Notes under the pieces: generated by a model
Database searches by the model: none
What the model saw: the letters and a program-made list of their open reading frames with translations, nothing else
Told to the model about the DNA's origin: nothing
Part shown: one piece after another, positions 33,771 to 46,472 of the stretch
How the letters are laid out: each line of letters begins with the position of its first letter
How positions within the stretch are numbered: the first letter of the stretch is position 1
Position numbers and translations under genes: made by a program
From: Zopfochytrium polystomum
Lineage: Eukaryota > Chytridiomycota > Chytridiomycetes > Chytridiales > Chytridiaceae
Direction of reading: 5' to 3'
Length of the DNA: 51,020 nucleotides
Assembly: GCA_025765615.1 (NCBI GenBank)
Contig: JAIVFJ010000389.1
Location: 1 to 51,020, forward strand

Positions 33771-36700
33771 ATGACCACCCTTTTGGAGGCCGCGACTGCG
33801 CTTGCTGCCGATATTGTACGTCGATGAAACGAGTTCTGATCAACAGCTTTAACGCTTTGGCAACATTCTTGCGATATTCCTTCATCGTTTTAAACGCATG
33901 ACAAACAGACGAGCCAGAAGAGCCATGAATACGGGAATCACGGGAGGTGCCTAGTTGCGGGACTAGATTGTGCTGAACCAGCTGAAAGGAATATCGCTCT
34001 ACGATCCATCAAAATGGTCGCAAATGTCATGAAGCTATCTCTGTCGGACGTATCACTCCAGACCAAGCTGATTCGCTCTCTTGTCGATTTAGTTGTCTCA
34101 GACACCGTAAGATTTGAAGAAGGCCCGAACAACTGTAAATCTGATCAATTTCGTTAGAATGCAAGCAACCGTTTGCTTGCTCTTTCGTCTTTGGCTGCGG
34201 CGTTCGTGTTCGCAGATGGCGAGGGCTTCCCGACCCCTATCAGGGTTGCGGCCCTAAAAACAATTATCAGTGAGCTCATTCAATCGTTTCCGTCAATGCC
34301 GGTCTCTCCGTCTCAGTTTGAAGAGGGAGAGTACGTGCACAACCAGGTTCTCTGGCGCAGAGTCGTTGCCCTCCACGCCGGCTGCAGTATCCTCAAAACC
34401 CCAGAAGCGTCTTCGGAGCACTTTGTTGCGTACACTGACAGCCTTATCCCCGCTTTACTGCATCCTACTTCCCGGAAGATTCTAAAAGTGGCAGCGCTGC
34501 GATTCCTAAATGCTTTACCAACAACGAACGCAAATAGGTGGCGTATTGAGTCAACTTATCGGCCAATCGTCTGGCGACTCTCAGATTCCGTCCTTGTCGC
34601 CAGCGACCAAAGCGGGTCTGGCCTCGACAAGTTCCTGCTTGAGCTGATTTCTCGCTTTTGGAGCACGTGGTTCATTAAACCGACCGATACCTTCTTGCGG
34701 ACACTTCTCGCCCAAGATCATGCTTCAGCCTCAGCAATGGAGGGATATCAGCGAAAGAGACTCCAATTCATTGAAAACGCGTCTTACGCTTCTCCGTGCA
34801 ATACTCTTGGCGATTGCACTGCGGCATATCTCTCTCTCGCCAAGCAGGCAACGCGCTTTCGAAGGTCGTTGCCCCTGAAGCCGTTTCGTCTTCTCTGTGA
34901 CGGTAAGGAGCCCTTGTCTCGGCAAAATCTGACACTGCTTTCTCTGACTCAGATCAGATACCTGTTGATGTCAGCTACGAATACATAGCCGTTGAAGATG
35001 GATCCCAACTAAGCTTCAACATTAATCCTCCGACCTTTCAGTTCTCACGCTATCCGTTCACAAAGGAGCTGCACTTACACAATAAATCCTTAGCAGAGGA
35101 TATCTGGTTTTCCATACAAACTTCGCCAGCACGATTTTTCAGTGCTACGCCCGGTTTCGGGGTGGTTCCTGCTGGAAGCTCAGTGACAGTAATGGTTTCT
35201 TTTGAGCCCAATCCGTACTGCGAGACTAGAAATCCTGAGATCAATGGTTTTCTTCGGGTCCGATCGAAAGAAGGACTTCCTTTCGAAAGGTGCGATTCCA
35301 GCTTGTGTCCAAGCTGAGATGCTGATGCGTTCTTAGAATTGGCCTCAAAGCGTACAACGAACCAGCAGTCAAGACGTTCCCCGATTCCATCAATTTCGGC
35401 TTTTGTCCAAAAGGGGAGACCAAAATCGCAGTCTTTTGGGTACAGAATCTTCTCCTGGTTGATTGTCCTTGCGTGATGCTTCTCGCATCTGCAAATTGCT
35501 CCGCGTTCATCCTCTCCCCCTCGCAAGCAACGCTTCCTCCAAGGGAAAAGAGACTTTTTCGAATTCAGTTTGCTCCAACGGCGGATGAAGTTTGCTCGGA
35601 CGTCTTGTATATTGTCGCTTTCGGAGGGCAAGTGACCCAAATAGGAATTTTCGCAAGTGGTGGTGAACCAATTCGACTGCTCGACAACCGCATTGATTTT
35701 GGCACAACCGACATTTACTATGGGTCGGTTGGTCGCAGAATATTTTTACAAAACCGGGACGAGATTAATTCCGTCCCCGTACTTGTGGACTCTAGCACGG
35801 ACGAAATAGAAGTCAACAAAGGCAAATCGATAATTTTAAAACCCGGTGAGGTCAAACCAGTTCAATTAAGCTTCACGTCCATTGTTAGTGGACATCGCCA
35901 GGAGACCATTAAATTCGAAGCGCCGAGTTCAGCTCTCAAACCAGTGGAAGTTACGGCCTTCTCTGGGCCAGCTATACTCATTCCCGTGAAAGAAGATATA
36001 TTTTTCCCCACAGCGCTCACATCGATGCCCTCGATAGTTCAAATTCCAATCTCCAACTTGTCGAATTACTCGATTCAGTGCTCTATCACTGTGCCACCTT
36101 TGGCACCGTTTACGATGCACCTCATGGATGTGGAATACGCAAACAGAAAGACCTTGGAGCGATCATCCATTGCAATCGAATCAAAGTTTTATGAAGCACC
36201 AGATTGTGTTGGAGTACAATTGATAATCGGTCCACGTATTACAGCTGTCTACGAGATTATTTTCCTCAGCGCAACTTGGGGGACCTTCCGCGTGCCAATG
36301 ACAACGACTATTCAAAAGCCCAAACGACAAATTGTATCAACTCATTTTCTCAATGCGGTGTCGCTTAACGAAGTGTATCTCAGCCGAGAAAAGCCTCTCC
36401 CGCTTATTCAAAGATTTCTTAGAAATCCGGCTGCCGATCCTCCAACCGGACTTCTCATAAAGAAGGGCAATGAAATTAAAGCGAATCAAGTTTCGCAGAA
36501 GAGTTCCGAGGTCTTCGACATCGAACCACCAGTGTTGACCTGCTTTGGAGCTGGGATCAGCACTTCTGACCACGACATATTCGAGTTTGTGACTATAACA
36601 AACATTTCACAAAGCGACCAGCCCTATCAGCTGATGCTCTCCAGCCCCTTCTACACGGAATTTCCTCCGAGTGGTGAAGTAGCTGCTTTATCTTCAATAG

Positions 36701-39700
36701 AGATTCCTATCAGACTCGATTTGCAAAGTGCAATTTTTAACGGTGGAGCAGATACGGAGAGCTTTACTATTCACGGTCAAATTACCGTTTTCGACTCCCA
36801 CGTAAGCAAGGGAATGGTTTCTGCGAGTATTCAAGGTGTTATTGGGAACTTGCTTTCCCTCGAAGTGCGAAAAGGAACAGACATGATCAAGTTTCCGCAC
36901 ATTCGCGTAATGGAGAAGTCGAGCCGCAAAGTTTTCTTGCGAAACAAGGCGTCGTTCGAAGTCGTCTGGGAGGGCAGGATACTCCCCATGGCCCGTGGCG
37001 CCACTGCTGTCGCGGACTCAGAATGGTGTCCCTTTGGCTTAAGCTCCACGAGGATGACACTAAAACCCTTTGAGTTGGCAATCGTCGACATCCTTTTTCA
37101 AGCGACAAGCACCGGCGAATATAAAGCCAAACTCAGTATGAACTACATCGATCCCGTGACACACGTTGTGAACAACGAGTACCAAAGGCAAAGAATAAAG
37201 CGGGAGCTTCCATCCGTACAATTTCGATGTAGCGCAGGGGCACCCGATATAGAGCACGAAATTGATAATTTACATTTTGGCGACGTACTCATCGGTCCCC
37301 CTGAGCAACGGATTATATGCTCCAATAATAGTCAGGCTGTGGATGCTGAGATAGGAATCCTCTGCCCTTATCCGTTTCAGACTCCAAACCCTCGTGTAAT
37401 GATGACGCTCGGGGTAACGAGAGAATTGCCCATCAGTTTCGAGCCTTCAAAGCCTGGAGTCTTCAGCCGAGGAATCACTACGTTTGGTCGGTTGCACCAG
37501 TCGTTCATACCGGTGTTCGCAAACTGTGGCACGTCCGAGCTCAAGTCCAACCTGGGTGAACTTCTGAAACTAACCGGCGATCCAATTCCAAAGGATGGCA
37601 TTGCACCGTCGCAGTATCTTCTTGATTTCGGCATTGTAAATGTGTTCAGTCCCGCCACAAAAATTTTGAATTTAACAAACTCAGGAACTTTCGAGATGAC
37701 CATCAAGAATATAGCGATTGGAGAAGACAATCACTTGCGTTGGCGGTTTCTTGACGATCAAACTCAGGAAATGCAAGCACTTTCCGGCTTTTCGGCGGAT
37801 CAAGCATTTTGGGAGCAAGATGAAGTGGACTGGGACGAGATTGATTTCAAGGCAAAGGAGGACAAAAAAGTTACCGACGGTGTGATTGTTGCCACTGTCC
37901 ACTCTGAGCAATCAAAGTCGACAACCGGCCGTCGCCGTCGCCAAGGCAAAAGCGTCTCAATCACAAATACTCCTGCTGTCGGCCTACTCTCTTTGAGCAA
38001 AAGTTTTCCCATTCGGCTTCGTCCGCGGCAGACCCTTCCATTGTTTCTCAGCTTTGGTGCCTTTGAGAAGGTTTGTTTTCAGCAAGCGCTGAAAGAAAAG
38101 TAATTTTATTTCTCGAAGGGATTGTATTCAAGCGCCATTCGCATCGACACGGAAAGGGGCTTCGGAGAGACCGAAAGCTTCCAAATGTGGATCAAGGGGG
38201 TATTTCAACCACCGCTACAAGTCCACGAGAAGAAGCTGGACTTTGGAATCCGTGCGGTGCACAGCACTCATGTGAGTTTGCAAGTTATTTCTGGATCCGA
38301 ATTAATGCTCGTCACAGGAATGCGACTTGAAGTTTACCAACGGTGGCACAACTCCGTTGGCTTGGGTTCTGGAACACGTGCGAACCGACTATATCCCAGC
38401 AGTCAAGTTTGACCCTCTTCCTCTCCCATCGCCTATTGCGGCGGTGCGAAATCCAATCAAAATATTTCCATCATCGGGAAAGCTGGACCCGGGACACACG
38501 CAGTGCGTGGACGTGGAATTCAGCCCAAACTTGCCCCAATATGAAGTTGCTAGTCAGTTTGTTCTAAGAACAGAAAACTACTCCGAAACACCGATATTTA
38601 TCCATGGTATTGGAGCCAGTAGCAGACTAGTCGCAAAGGAGAATAATGTTAATTTCGGCGTATTGCTAGTTGGGACCTCAAAGACTTTCCGCCTACCTTT
38701 ACGAAACAAAGGCATACTGCGAGCTCACTACTTTGTGGAGTCTCTTAGCACCCAGTTCTCCGCCGACCCCGAGCAAGGTCTCATTGAAGGCGATGGAACG
38801 CTTGACCTTGTCGTCACTTTCTCGCCCAAAGTCATTGGCGAGTTTAAATCTCTGCTGCGCATCATTACTCACAGCGACGAAAACTACCCTCTTGAGCCAC
38901 TTCTCATCAACGTTGACGGGATTGGATCCTATCCGGAGCTTGTAGTTCACACAAAGGTTGTCGACTTTGGCGTTGCGCTGTTTGCAAACTCGAACAAGAA
39001 ATCGATCCGCGTGGAGAACAAGGGCTCGGCACAGGCGAGAATTATTTTCAGTTGCCACCATCCATCTATTTGCCTCGAAGGTGGTAACAACGGGGAAATC
39101 GTACTTGCCGCACACTCCATGAATGATCTTGCCATTGTTTATACACCAAGTGTTGTCGAATACCTGGACATGAAGGTGTTTATAAAATCATCGGACAGTC
39201 GCGGAGACTATTTTATGATCCATTTGAAAGGCTCCGTCGGAGTTCCTCGACTTATTTTTGAGCCAACTGATATCTTGTCCGCTCTGGACTTTGGCGTTTG
39301 CGCTGTCAGGAGCCATCAAAAGAAGACGTTTCTTATTCGAAATGAGGGAAACATTCGCCTCACGTATTCGATGCGAACGGATTTTGTCGCGGCTTTCACA
39401 GATGGCGACGAAATGACACGTCCATTCATTCCCCGAGGGTCCATAGTTACGATTGATCCCATTGATGGTGTCCTGGAGGTTGGGGAAGCAAAGAGCGTCA
39501 CAATATCTTTCCGGCCCGATTCACTCGCTCGCTACCAGTACAAACTATTCTTGAAATACGATTTCAGGGAATTGACGGCAGGAATAAGCGGGATCGGTGG
39601 ACGTGCTATTTTGAGTATAGATTCTCCACTGCGTCTTGTAGATTTCGGAACTTGCCGCTGTAATCGAATTTTCAGAAAATCACTGATGCTGTCGAATAGA

Positions 39701-42700
39701 GGAAACCTTGGAGTCCAATACCACGTGCGCCCAGAAGGGGCTGAGAGGGACTGGGAGCGAAAGAAAGAACAGCCCAAAGTAACCGCGACAACTGACAGCG
39801 ATGAGAGTGCACCAGTGCAGAAGCCCGCGTGGGTAATTGAGCTAGAACTGCTCGGCTTCCGCATCGTAAACCCTTCAGGATTTTGTCAACCCCTCAGCAA
39901 AACGGAGATTGTGTTCGAGTTTCGGCCAACGAATGAGGCCCCAGTGGGCAGCCACTTGAAGCTCTACTTTGATGGCGAATGCGAATCTATTGAGCTGCGT
40001 GGCCGAGCAGCCATGCCACTCCTTTGCATCGCTACAGCAAATCACGAAAAGCTCGGTGTCGATGGAGCGATACCAACCGTCGACCTTGGAGTTCATCCAG
40101 TACACTCTGAGTACGTTCACGCCTTGCAATTGATGAACGAAAGTCCGTTCGGGATAGATTTCCTCGTTCAGCCCATCGGTATCCCAGAATTTGATGTCTT
40201 TCCGGAACGTGGGTTCATTGGACCCTCCTCCTTTGTTTCTTTGAAAGTATTCTTCAGACCAACTGCGGAATCTCGCTTTCAACTTCAAATGAAAATCCTT
40301 TGGGAAAGGGAGCCATTGCGCCTCGCCGTGGTTGGATCAGGAGGAATAGGCAAGCTCGATATCTCGTATATTGACGAAAAGGATCTTCTCATGAAGGGCC
40401 TTGACTTTGGCATGGTACCGTTCAACACGGCCTATGAGAAGAGGTTCTTCCTGTACAACGTTGGCCTTGTTCCCATTGTGCTTGATGCTGAAGTAGACAA
40501 TGAGGATTTCACGGTCACACAAATAGGCGATCCCTTCGTAACGAATCGCGGCACTAACAAGGGGCAAAATAAGCGCACGGTCTGGAACTGGCACAGTACA
40601 CTTCGAGTAAGCCTTGCTCCGTCTACTGGGGTGGAGCTAGGTGCCCGATTCATCTCTGGTTCAGCAACTACCTCCGTTGGAAATATTCTTATTCGATCAG
40701 AATGTCCCGATGTTATGATTCCGATGCGTGGAAAAGGAGGTACTATCACCCTATCACACAAAGGAGACCTCGGCTTTGGCGATATAGCGAGCAACTTCAC
40801 GTACAGTCGAAAATTGACAATTTTGAATTCGGGCTCCATTCCATCAACTCTATTGCTCGAATGGCTTGTTGTCGGACATACCAGTGAGCCCCCAAGCCCG
40901 CATATCAAGCTCGGCGAAACCTATTCAACGCTTGACCCGCGATCTGGGTTCGCGCGTGCACAAGTTATCAAAGAAAGAGGTTATGATCCATCCACTAAAT
41001 TTAATGCAAAAGATTACTGGAGAATGGTCGCAAAAGTTATTCGAAAGCCAGATCGGGCGGAGTTGAACGACACGCAGAGCCAGAACTTCAGCCGAGCGGT
41101 TGTCGGAAGGAGAGAGGGTGCTCTGACCGGCACAGACAGCGTTACTTCTGTCGACAGTAGTTCTGGACTGTTGCAAACGCCAGGTCTCGAGACTCGATCC
41201 CGACTGGGGGGCAGTCAGACGTCCTATGCAGTCGGTAGGAAGCAAGGGCAGCACTTTTCTTCGCTGTTCAAGCGCAGGCAAATGCTCTTTCACCTTATTA
41301 CAAGCACGCAGCTGTCCAGTCAATCATCCCCAGCAACCCGCCCGTTTATTAGAGTCGAGCCGAGTACCTGTGTCCTCCCAAGCTTCGGCGAAGTAACCGT
41401 ATCGGTCGATCTCAATTTGTCGACAGAAGATACCTTCCTGGCAACGCTGTTGGTGAAGTCTAATGTTCCAAACATTGCTGTTCACGAGATTCCACTTACG
41501 GCCACTCCGAAAGCCGTGAGCATAGTTTGTGATGACACACGGCCCTTGAATTTCAATCGTCAACCATTCGGAGAGCCCGAGACAATGACGAGAAAATACA
41601 CCAATGTGGGACACCGAGATGTCAGCTTCCGGATTCTTAATCCCAATCCCGCCTTAGTCGCTGTTCCTAGCAGAGGAACGTTGAAGGTTGGGCAATCACA
41701 AGTTGTTCAGTACATCTTCCGACCCACGGAGGAGGCGATGCAGACTGCTGACATCATATTCGAACCTGACTGCTCGCAGCCGATACGACTGAAAATGAGT
41801 GGTGGAGGTGGCTTCGCGAAAGCTTCCCTTGCCAAGTATCGCCGTTTCGACTTTGGACATTGCATGATTGGGAAGGAGACAGTTTCTCTTCTACCGATTA
41901 CAAACGAGGGAAATGCGTATTTGCACCTGACCAAGTTTGAGTTGCCACAATCAACAACATTTTACAAGGGAGCGGATTGGCCAACATCGCGCGTCTCTCT
42001 TCTTCCAGGACAAACTTTTAATTTGGCACTCGTATTCAACCCCCACGAAGAAAGTCCCCCTCCTGGACGGCTTGTAGTCGGCACCAACACTGAGTCGTGG
42101 GAGATTGAGTTGATTGGCCTTGGTCGTGAGGCCGTCCTCATCGTCTCGAAGGTTGCCTTAGAGTTCAGTGAGTGCCTAATCGGAAATTCGTACGAACGGA
42201 AGCTTGGCCTGAAGAACGTTGGCGATGTCAATTACCCGGTAACTTTCAAGTTGGAGAAGGACTTTGGAGACCTCGAGTTTATTCCGAACTCGCTCGTAGT
42301 CAACCCATTTTCGGAAAGCTTCGTCATTGTTCTCTACACTCCGACAAAGGAGACGAGGAGCACAATCGTCATGACCGTTCTTTCACCGTACTCGACGCAC
42401 AAAGTTCCCGTTGTTCTTCATGCTGGAACGGCCATCTTGGACTTCAGCTCAACGGAGCTTGACTTTGGAATGTTTGAGCGAGTCACACGGCCATCCGTTC
42501 AGCTGACCGTGAAAAACATTGGCACAGTTAGGACGAGCTTTTCCATCAGAGATGCAGCGCGACCTTCGTTATTCCATATTGTTGGATCGAAGGGCTTGCT
42601 GCACCCAGGAAAGTCGGCCGAAGTCACAGTTACACACATCAGACACGAAGTCTGCCAGTTTACTGAGAAGTTGATTGTTCGCAGTGATCTTGTCGACAAG

Positions 42701-44322
42701 TTCTACACTATCGCCGTCAAGGGCCAGTGCGAGGAAGCACTCCTGAAGCCAAACGAGTTCGCGCTGCTGAACATGGGAATTTGTCCTGTGTTGGAGCCGA
42801 CAACGCGTCCACTGAGCTTCACAAATTTCGGTCGATTTCCACTCGAGTTCTCGATCAAGGCGGCTTATCCACTCAAGGTTGCTCCACTATTTGGAATGGT
42901 TGGCGGAGGACAAACAACTTACGTTAATGTGTCCTGGAACCCTTCTGGTGGTTACGAGCTTCGAACACAATTGACCTTGGTGACAAACATTGGAAACTAC
43001 AACGTAACTATCCGTGGGAAAGCTGCGTTTCCCGAATTAGCTGTGAAGAACATGTATTTAGGTATTCAAACAACTTTACTTGCTGTCAACGCCGCTCAAA
43101 TATTATGTATTCATCACCTTTATATGATACCCAGATTTTGGCGTGTGCGCAGTGAATCACACTTATGTAGAAAAATTCGGAATGACAAACAAAGGGAAAG
43201 TCCCGCTTCGTTTCAACATTCCCACATTTAGAGAACCAAGCTACTCGATTTCAACATGCCAGGGTCTTCTAGACGTGAAGGAATCTATGGACCTCGATGT
43301 TTGCTTCCGTCCAAATGGAATCGGTAGATTTTCAAGCAGCTTCATAATTGAATGCAAAGGTGTCAGCTACAAGGAGATTGTTGTGGCTGGAATTGGTGGG
43401 CAGATGCAACTCGACATATCGCCTCCCGTCATAATTCTTGGTACGATGTGCAAATGATTTGTTCGAATCTCACAGTCGCCATCTCATTTTCCTTCAATGC
43501 AGGCAAGAGCCCGTGCGACCTGAGGGTTTTCCATGTCATCCTACTGACAAACTCCGGTGATGTCACTCTCCACGTCACATGGGACTACTTGCCTGGATAC
43601 GATGCCGCAGTTTGCACGTTGACACTGCCAGAGCCTGTGGCCATTCCGCCCGGTCGAATAGTACGGTGCATCTTCGGCGCTGCCGTTCACACTGTTGGAC
43701 CAATGAAAACAGGAATCAAGTTGATAACCCGCGAAAAAACCTACGACATTCCTATATCAGGTGAAGAAGCGAAGTCTTTCTTCGCGTAGAAGGCCTCACA
43801 TTTTTCCAGGTGTTGGCGTAAGGATCATTCTCACCGAAAATAGCCGTCGAATTTTAGAGACTGAGCATCTGGCCACCGTAAGAATGTAGTGAGACCCAGC
43901 TGGATACTAACATGTGTTTCACCTTTGTCAATCAGTTGGAGCCCCCCGGTATTTTCGGAAGGGAAATTACATGGGAGTCCGAAGATTACTGGCTCAAGCG
44001 ACTAAGCCGACAGTTTCAGACAGATATGCGTTTGGTTGGGGTGCTTGAATCACTGTACGAGAGAGCGAAGGGTATGACCATCGAAGACGAAGACCTTCCG
44101 GAACTACCAAACCAAGATTCCAAGGACCGCCAAAATATGCAAACTCCACCACCCACCGCTCAATCCATCCTAGCAACGCCGACCCCGACTAGGCCGTCGC
44201 GAGCAAGCACAACACGTGTGGCTGCCACAGTTCCCTTGCCACACTCCAATCCAATGTCTCCACCCCCGAGACCGCCACCGCTGGCAATCTCCCCTGGTGC
44301 CCGTAGATCCAACGCGAGGTAA
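33771..44322 (+). CDS. Giant ASH/MSP-repeat flagellar protein, HYDIN-like
   Basis: Exons 33771-33815, 33909-34106, 34158-34902, 34953-35289, 35337-38070, 38119-38271, 38318-43061, 43135-43440, 43503-43760, 43810-43877 and 43936-44322 give 3324 aa; all phases agree. Seen: an N-terminal alpha-helical HEAT-like part (about residues 30-330), then a long beta-rich region with about 15 recurring [ILVF]-D/N-F-G-x motifs (LDFGIVNV, LDFGIRAV, VDFGVALF, LDFGVCAV, VDFGTCRC, LDFGMVPF, FDFGHCMI, LDFGMFER and others). Each is followed by N-x-G or N-x-S turns, typical of ASH/MSP domains. The tail is Pro-rich. Family knowledge: HYDIN and related CFAP proteins with this repeat build central-pair and axonemal structures. 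The exact orthologue is not settled. Most introns are 46-62 nt. The last exon may instead splice at 44318 to 44362 and continue. Confidence 0.82.
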
Positions 44323-44361
44323 CCTCTCCCGGCGTCGCTGCGTAACTCAACCACTTCCCAG

Positions 44362-45113
44362 TGCCGGAGCCGAGCCGGTCTACAGTTCATCCCCACTACT
44401 CCCTGCCGACCTCCCCCCCCGCCGACCCGTGACCCGGCGCGTGTGCCGTTTACCCCCCTCGTCTCCCACCTCCCCCGCAGCGACGACCCCGCAGCAGATA
44501 CCGCTCCCCGCATCGATGCCCCATGTCGGCCGACTGGAGTGGGAAAGCGCGAGGGCAGTCGACCGTTCTAGAGCACTCACTCACAGCCGTCCACGGCGGA
44601 GTGGTCGACGCGGGATGGGTTTGATGGGTCGACCGGTACGGAGGCCTACTGCGGAAAGAGCCGGTGGATGCCTCAGCGCCCGACGACGAGCCAGTTGTTG
44701 AACGAGCTTGCAGAACCGGCGGAGGGTCTCATGAAAGCCAAAGGAGCATACGGAAAAGGATGGTTGTGGATGTTACGAATGAGGGTGAGGAAGTGTCTTA
44801 GCCGCGAACTCCACTGCTATTTACACCTTCTCGTCAGTTCTTGCAGCTGAAAAAGAATTACAGAACAGAGCTTGATGTTCACCCGCTTGCGAAGAGAGCA
44901 TGGGGACCTACTAATTGATCAAATACTGGACTACGCACACTTAGGTAATTGAAAAAAGTGGTCTTCAATCTGCCTCCCACCAGCCGTCGGTTCGTCACTT
45001 ACGATGAAACCCAGGTTCGAAACATCGATCTGTCTGTGCTCACCGACCTTCCGGAGCCGAACGTGGCAGAAAACCTCAATCCAATACTCAACCGCCTCCG
45101 CCGTTCCTCGTGA
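44362..45113 (+). other. Possible C-terminal continuation of the flagellar gene, frames broken
   Basis: Seen: a donor at 44319 (GTAACC) and acceptor at 44360-44361 join in phase to a Pro/Arg-rich reading. Further protein-like pieces follow in changing frames: LRKEPVDASAPDDEPVVERA (about 44650-44720), VVDVTNEAEKELQNRA across an intron from 44790 to 44848, LMFTRLRREHGDLLIDQILD (about 44870), and NLPPTSRRFVTYDETQVRNI ... LRRSS with a stop at about 45113. Each switch is by one base. Either the gene ends at 44322 and a second gene or remnant follows, or indels break one C-terminus. Confidence 0.4.
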
Positions 45114-45474
45114 AGCAAAGGTTTGTGTGTCATTAACACAAGCTGGGCTGACGTAAGGCTGATTTGCTCCTCCTGTGAATGTCGGCTCTCTCGATGGAAC
45201 GCGTAGGCGCAGACCAAGCAAGCGGAGGCGACTCGGCCCAAGGCTACCCGTCACCAAACTTTCCTAAGTCTTAACCGTCGCAGTCGGAACGCCAGGACTG
45301 TCGACTTCTTCCGCACTCCGCGGATGTACGAGTGAGAGAGGGAGGATGAGAACTGCACGCAAAATAGGAGAGGAGGAGTACTTAACACCACACGTTTATT
45401 CCCATATGCGGCTTTTTTTCCTTATTTTTTTGTTTTGCTTCCGCACCCCCACGTCGACTCTCTTTCCAGGCAGT
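45114..45474. other. Convergent spacer
   Basis: Between the plus-strand 44-45 kb readings and the QCR7 stop on minus. No supported gene; T-rich 45415-45440. Confidence 0.5.
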
Positions 45475-46223
45475 TCAGCTGGACTTGTTCCTCTTCTTCA
45501 GGGCCTCTGGGATGCTGGTGAGGTTGTCAAACGCTTCCTTCGAGGCGATCTCGCTCTCGACGAGATCAATGAGGGGACGGAGGTATGGCACGTCCTGCGA
45601 ACCGGAAAGGGATTTTGCGGTTTCAATGTGGTTTTTTTTTTTTTTTTTTTTTTTGGTGGGGAGTTGATCGTGGCAAAGAGAGAAGGAAGGACATATGTCA
45701 AACATCACGAATCTGCGTCGAACCTCAACTTGAACGGGGCGATCCCAAAAGAAACCCCATCACGCCCACCCGAACGCCATTCTCCCGCTCAAACTCACCT
45801 CCTCAGGCTTTGTCCACTCGGGGGGATCCAAGATGGACTGAGTGTTGGAAAGGAAGAAGGCTCGACGGAACCGGAAGATCCTCTCCGGGTGTCGCGCGGC
45901 GAAAGCCTGTGGAGGGCCTCCTGAATGATCGGGCTCTCGTCGGGGATCAAGTCGTCGTACTTTAGGCCTAGATCGCGTGGACGCGGGCAGCAAAAGCATA
46001 ATTAGAAGGCAGGTTGGCAGGAGATCTTGCCTCCATCGGGCGATCGCGGGAACGCTGATCGTGATCGATCGACGAGCGCGCGAGCGTGGCCCAAGACAAG
46101 GGCTTGAGAATGATGCTTACCCATCTTGCGGTAGCCCATCAGGTTAGCGTGGACCTCGCCAATGGCCGAGAAAGTCTGGCTCGCCCGCAGCGACCGTAGC
46201 GACTGAAGCAGCGACACGGACAT
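45475..46223 (-). CDS. QCR7: Cytochrome bc1 complex subunit 7 (QCR7/UQCRB)
   Basis: Exons 46121-46223, 45799-45967 and 45475-45594; 130 aa if one base is restored (yeast 127, human 111). Family knowledge: matrix-side subunit of respiratory complex III that contacts cytochrome b. Seen: GLKYDDLIPDESPIIQEALH, then ERIFRFRRAFFLSNTQ and LDPPEWTKPEE, then VPYLRPLIDLVESE. These are the standard blocks: D-D-x-x-x-E, a basic helix RxFRxRRAF, and E-W-T-K-x-x-E. Exon 2 contains a frame break near 45874-45882: the first half reads LHRLSPRDT and the second half resumes one base off, most simply a missing C in a CCC run. Intron 2 (45595-45798) carries a T23 run on plus. Gene tail-to-head with RNR1 on the same strand. 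Confidence 0.92.
45632..45654. repeat. T23 homopolymer in QCR7 intron 2
   Basis: Uninterrupted T run on plus, so poly-A in the pre-mRNA sense of QCR7, about 38 nt before the acceptor. Its length is likely unstable in sequencing. Confidence 0.95.
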
Positions 46224-46472
46224 GGCGGGTTGCGGCTGATTTCTTTTCTGTCGTTATCCTTTGGAGGAGGTTGAACCACACCGCAAAGGTCTTCAGTCTG
46301 AACCAATATTCACTGGCAAAAAAACCAACGGGTAAAAAAAGCACTTCACCGAAACTTTGACAGAGAAACTACGCACAAAGGGTACTATTGGAGAAGTGAC
46401 AGGCTCGAGGGAGAAGGAGAAAGTTCAAAGGAGAGAACATTACTGGCCATAATTCGAAAACTTCGGAGAACA
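46224..46472. other. Spacer between RNR1 and QCR7
   Basis: 249 bp between two minus-strand genes; must contain the RNR1 3' end and the QCR7 promoter. No motif recognised. Confidence 0.5.
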
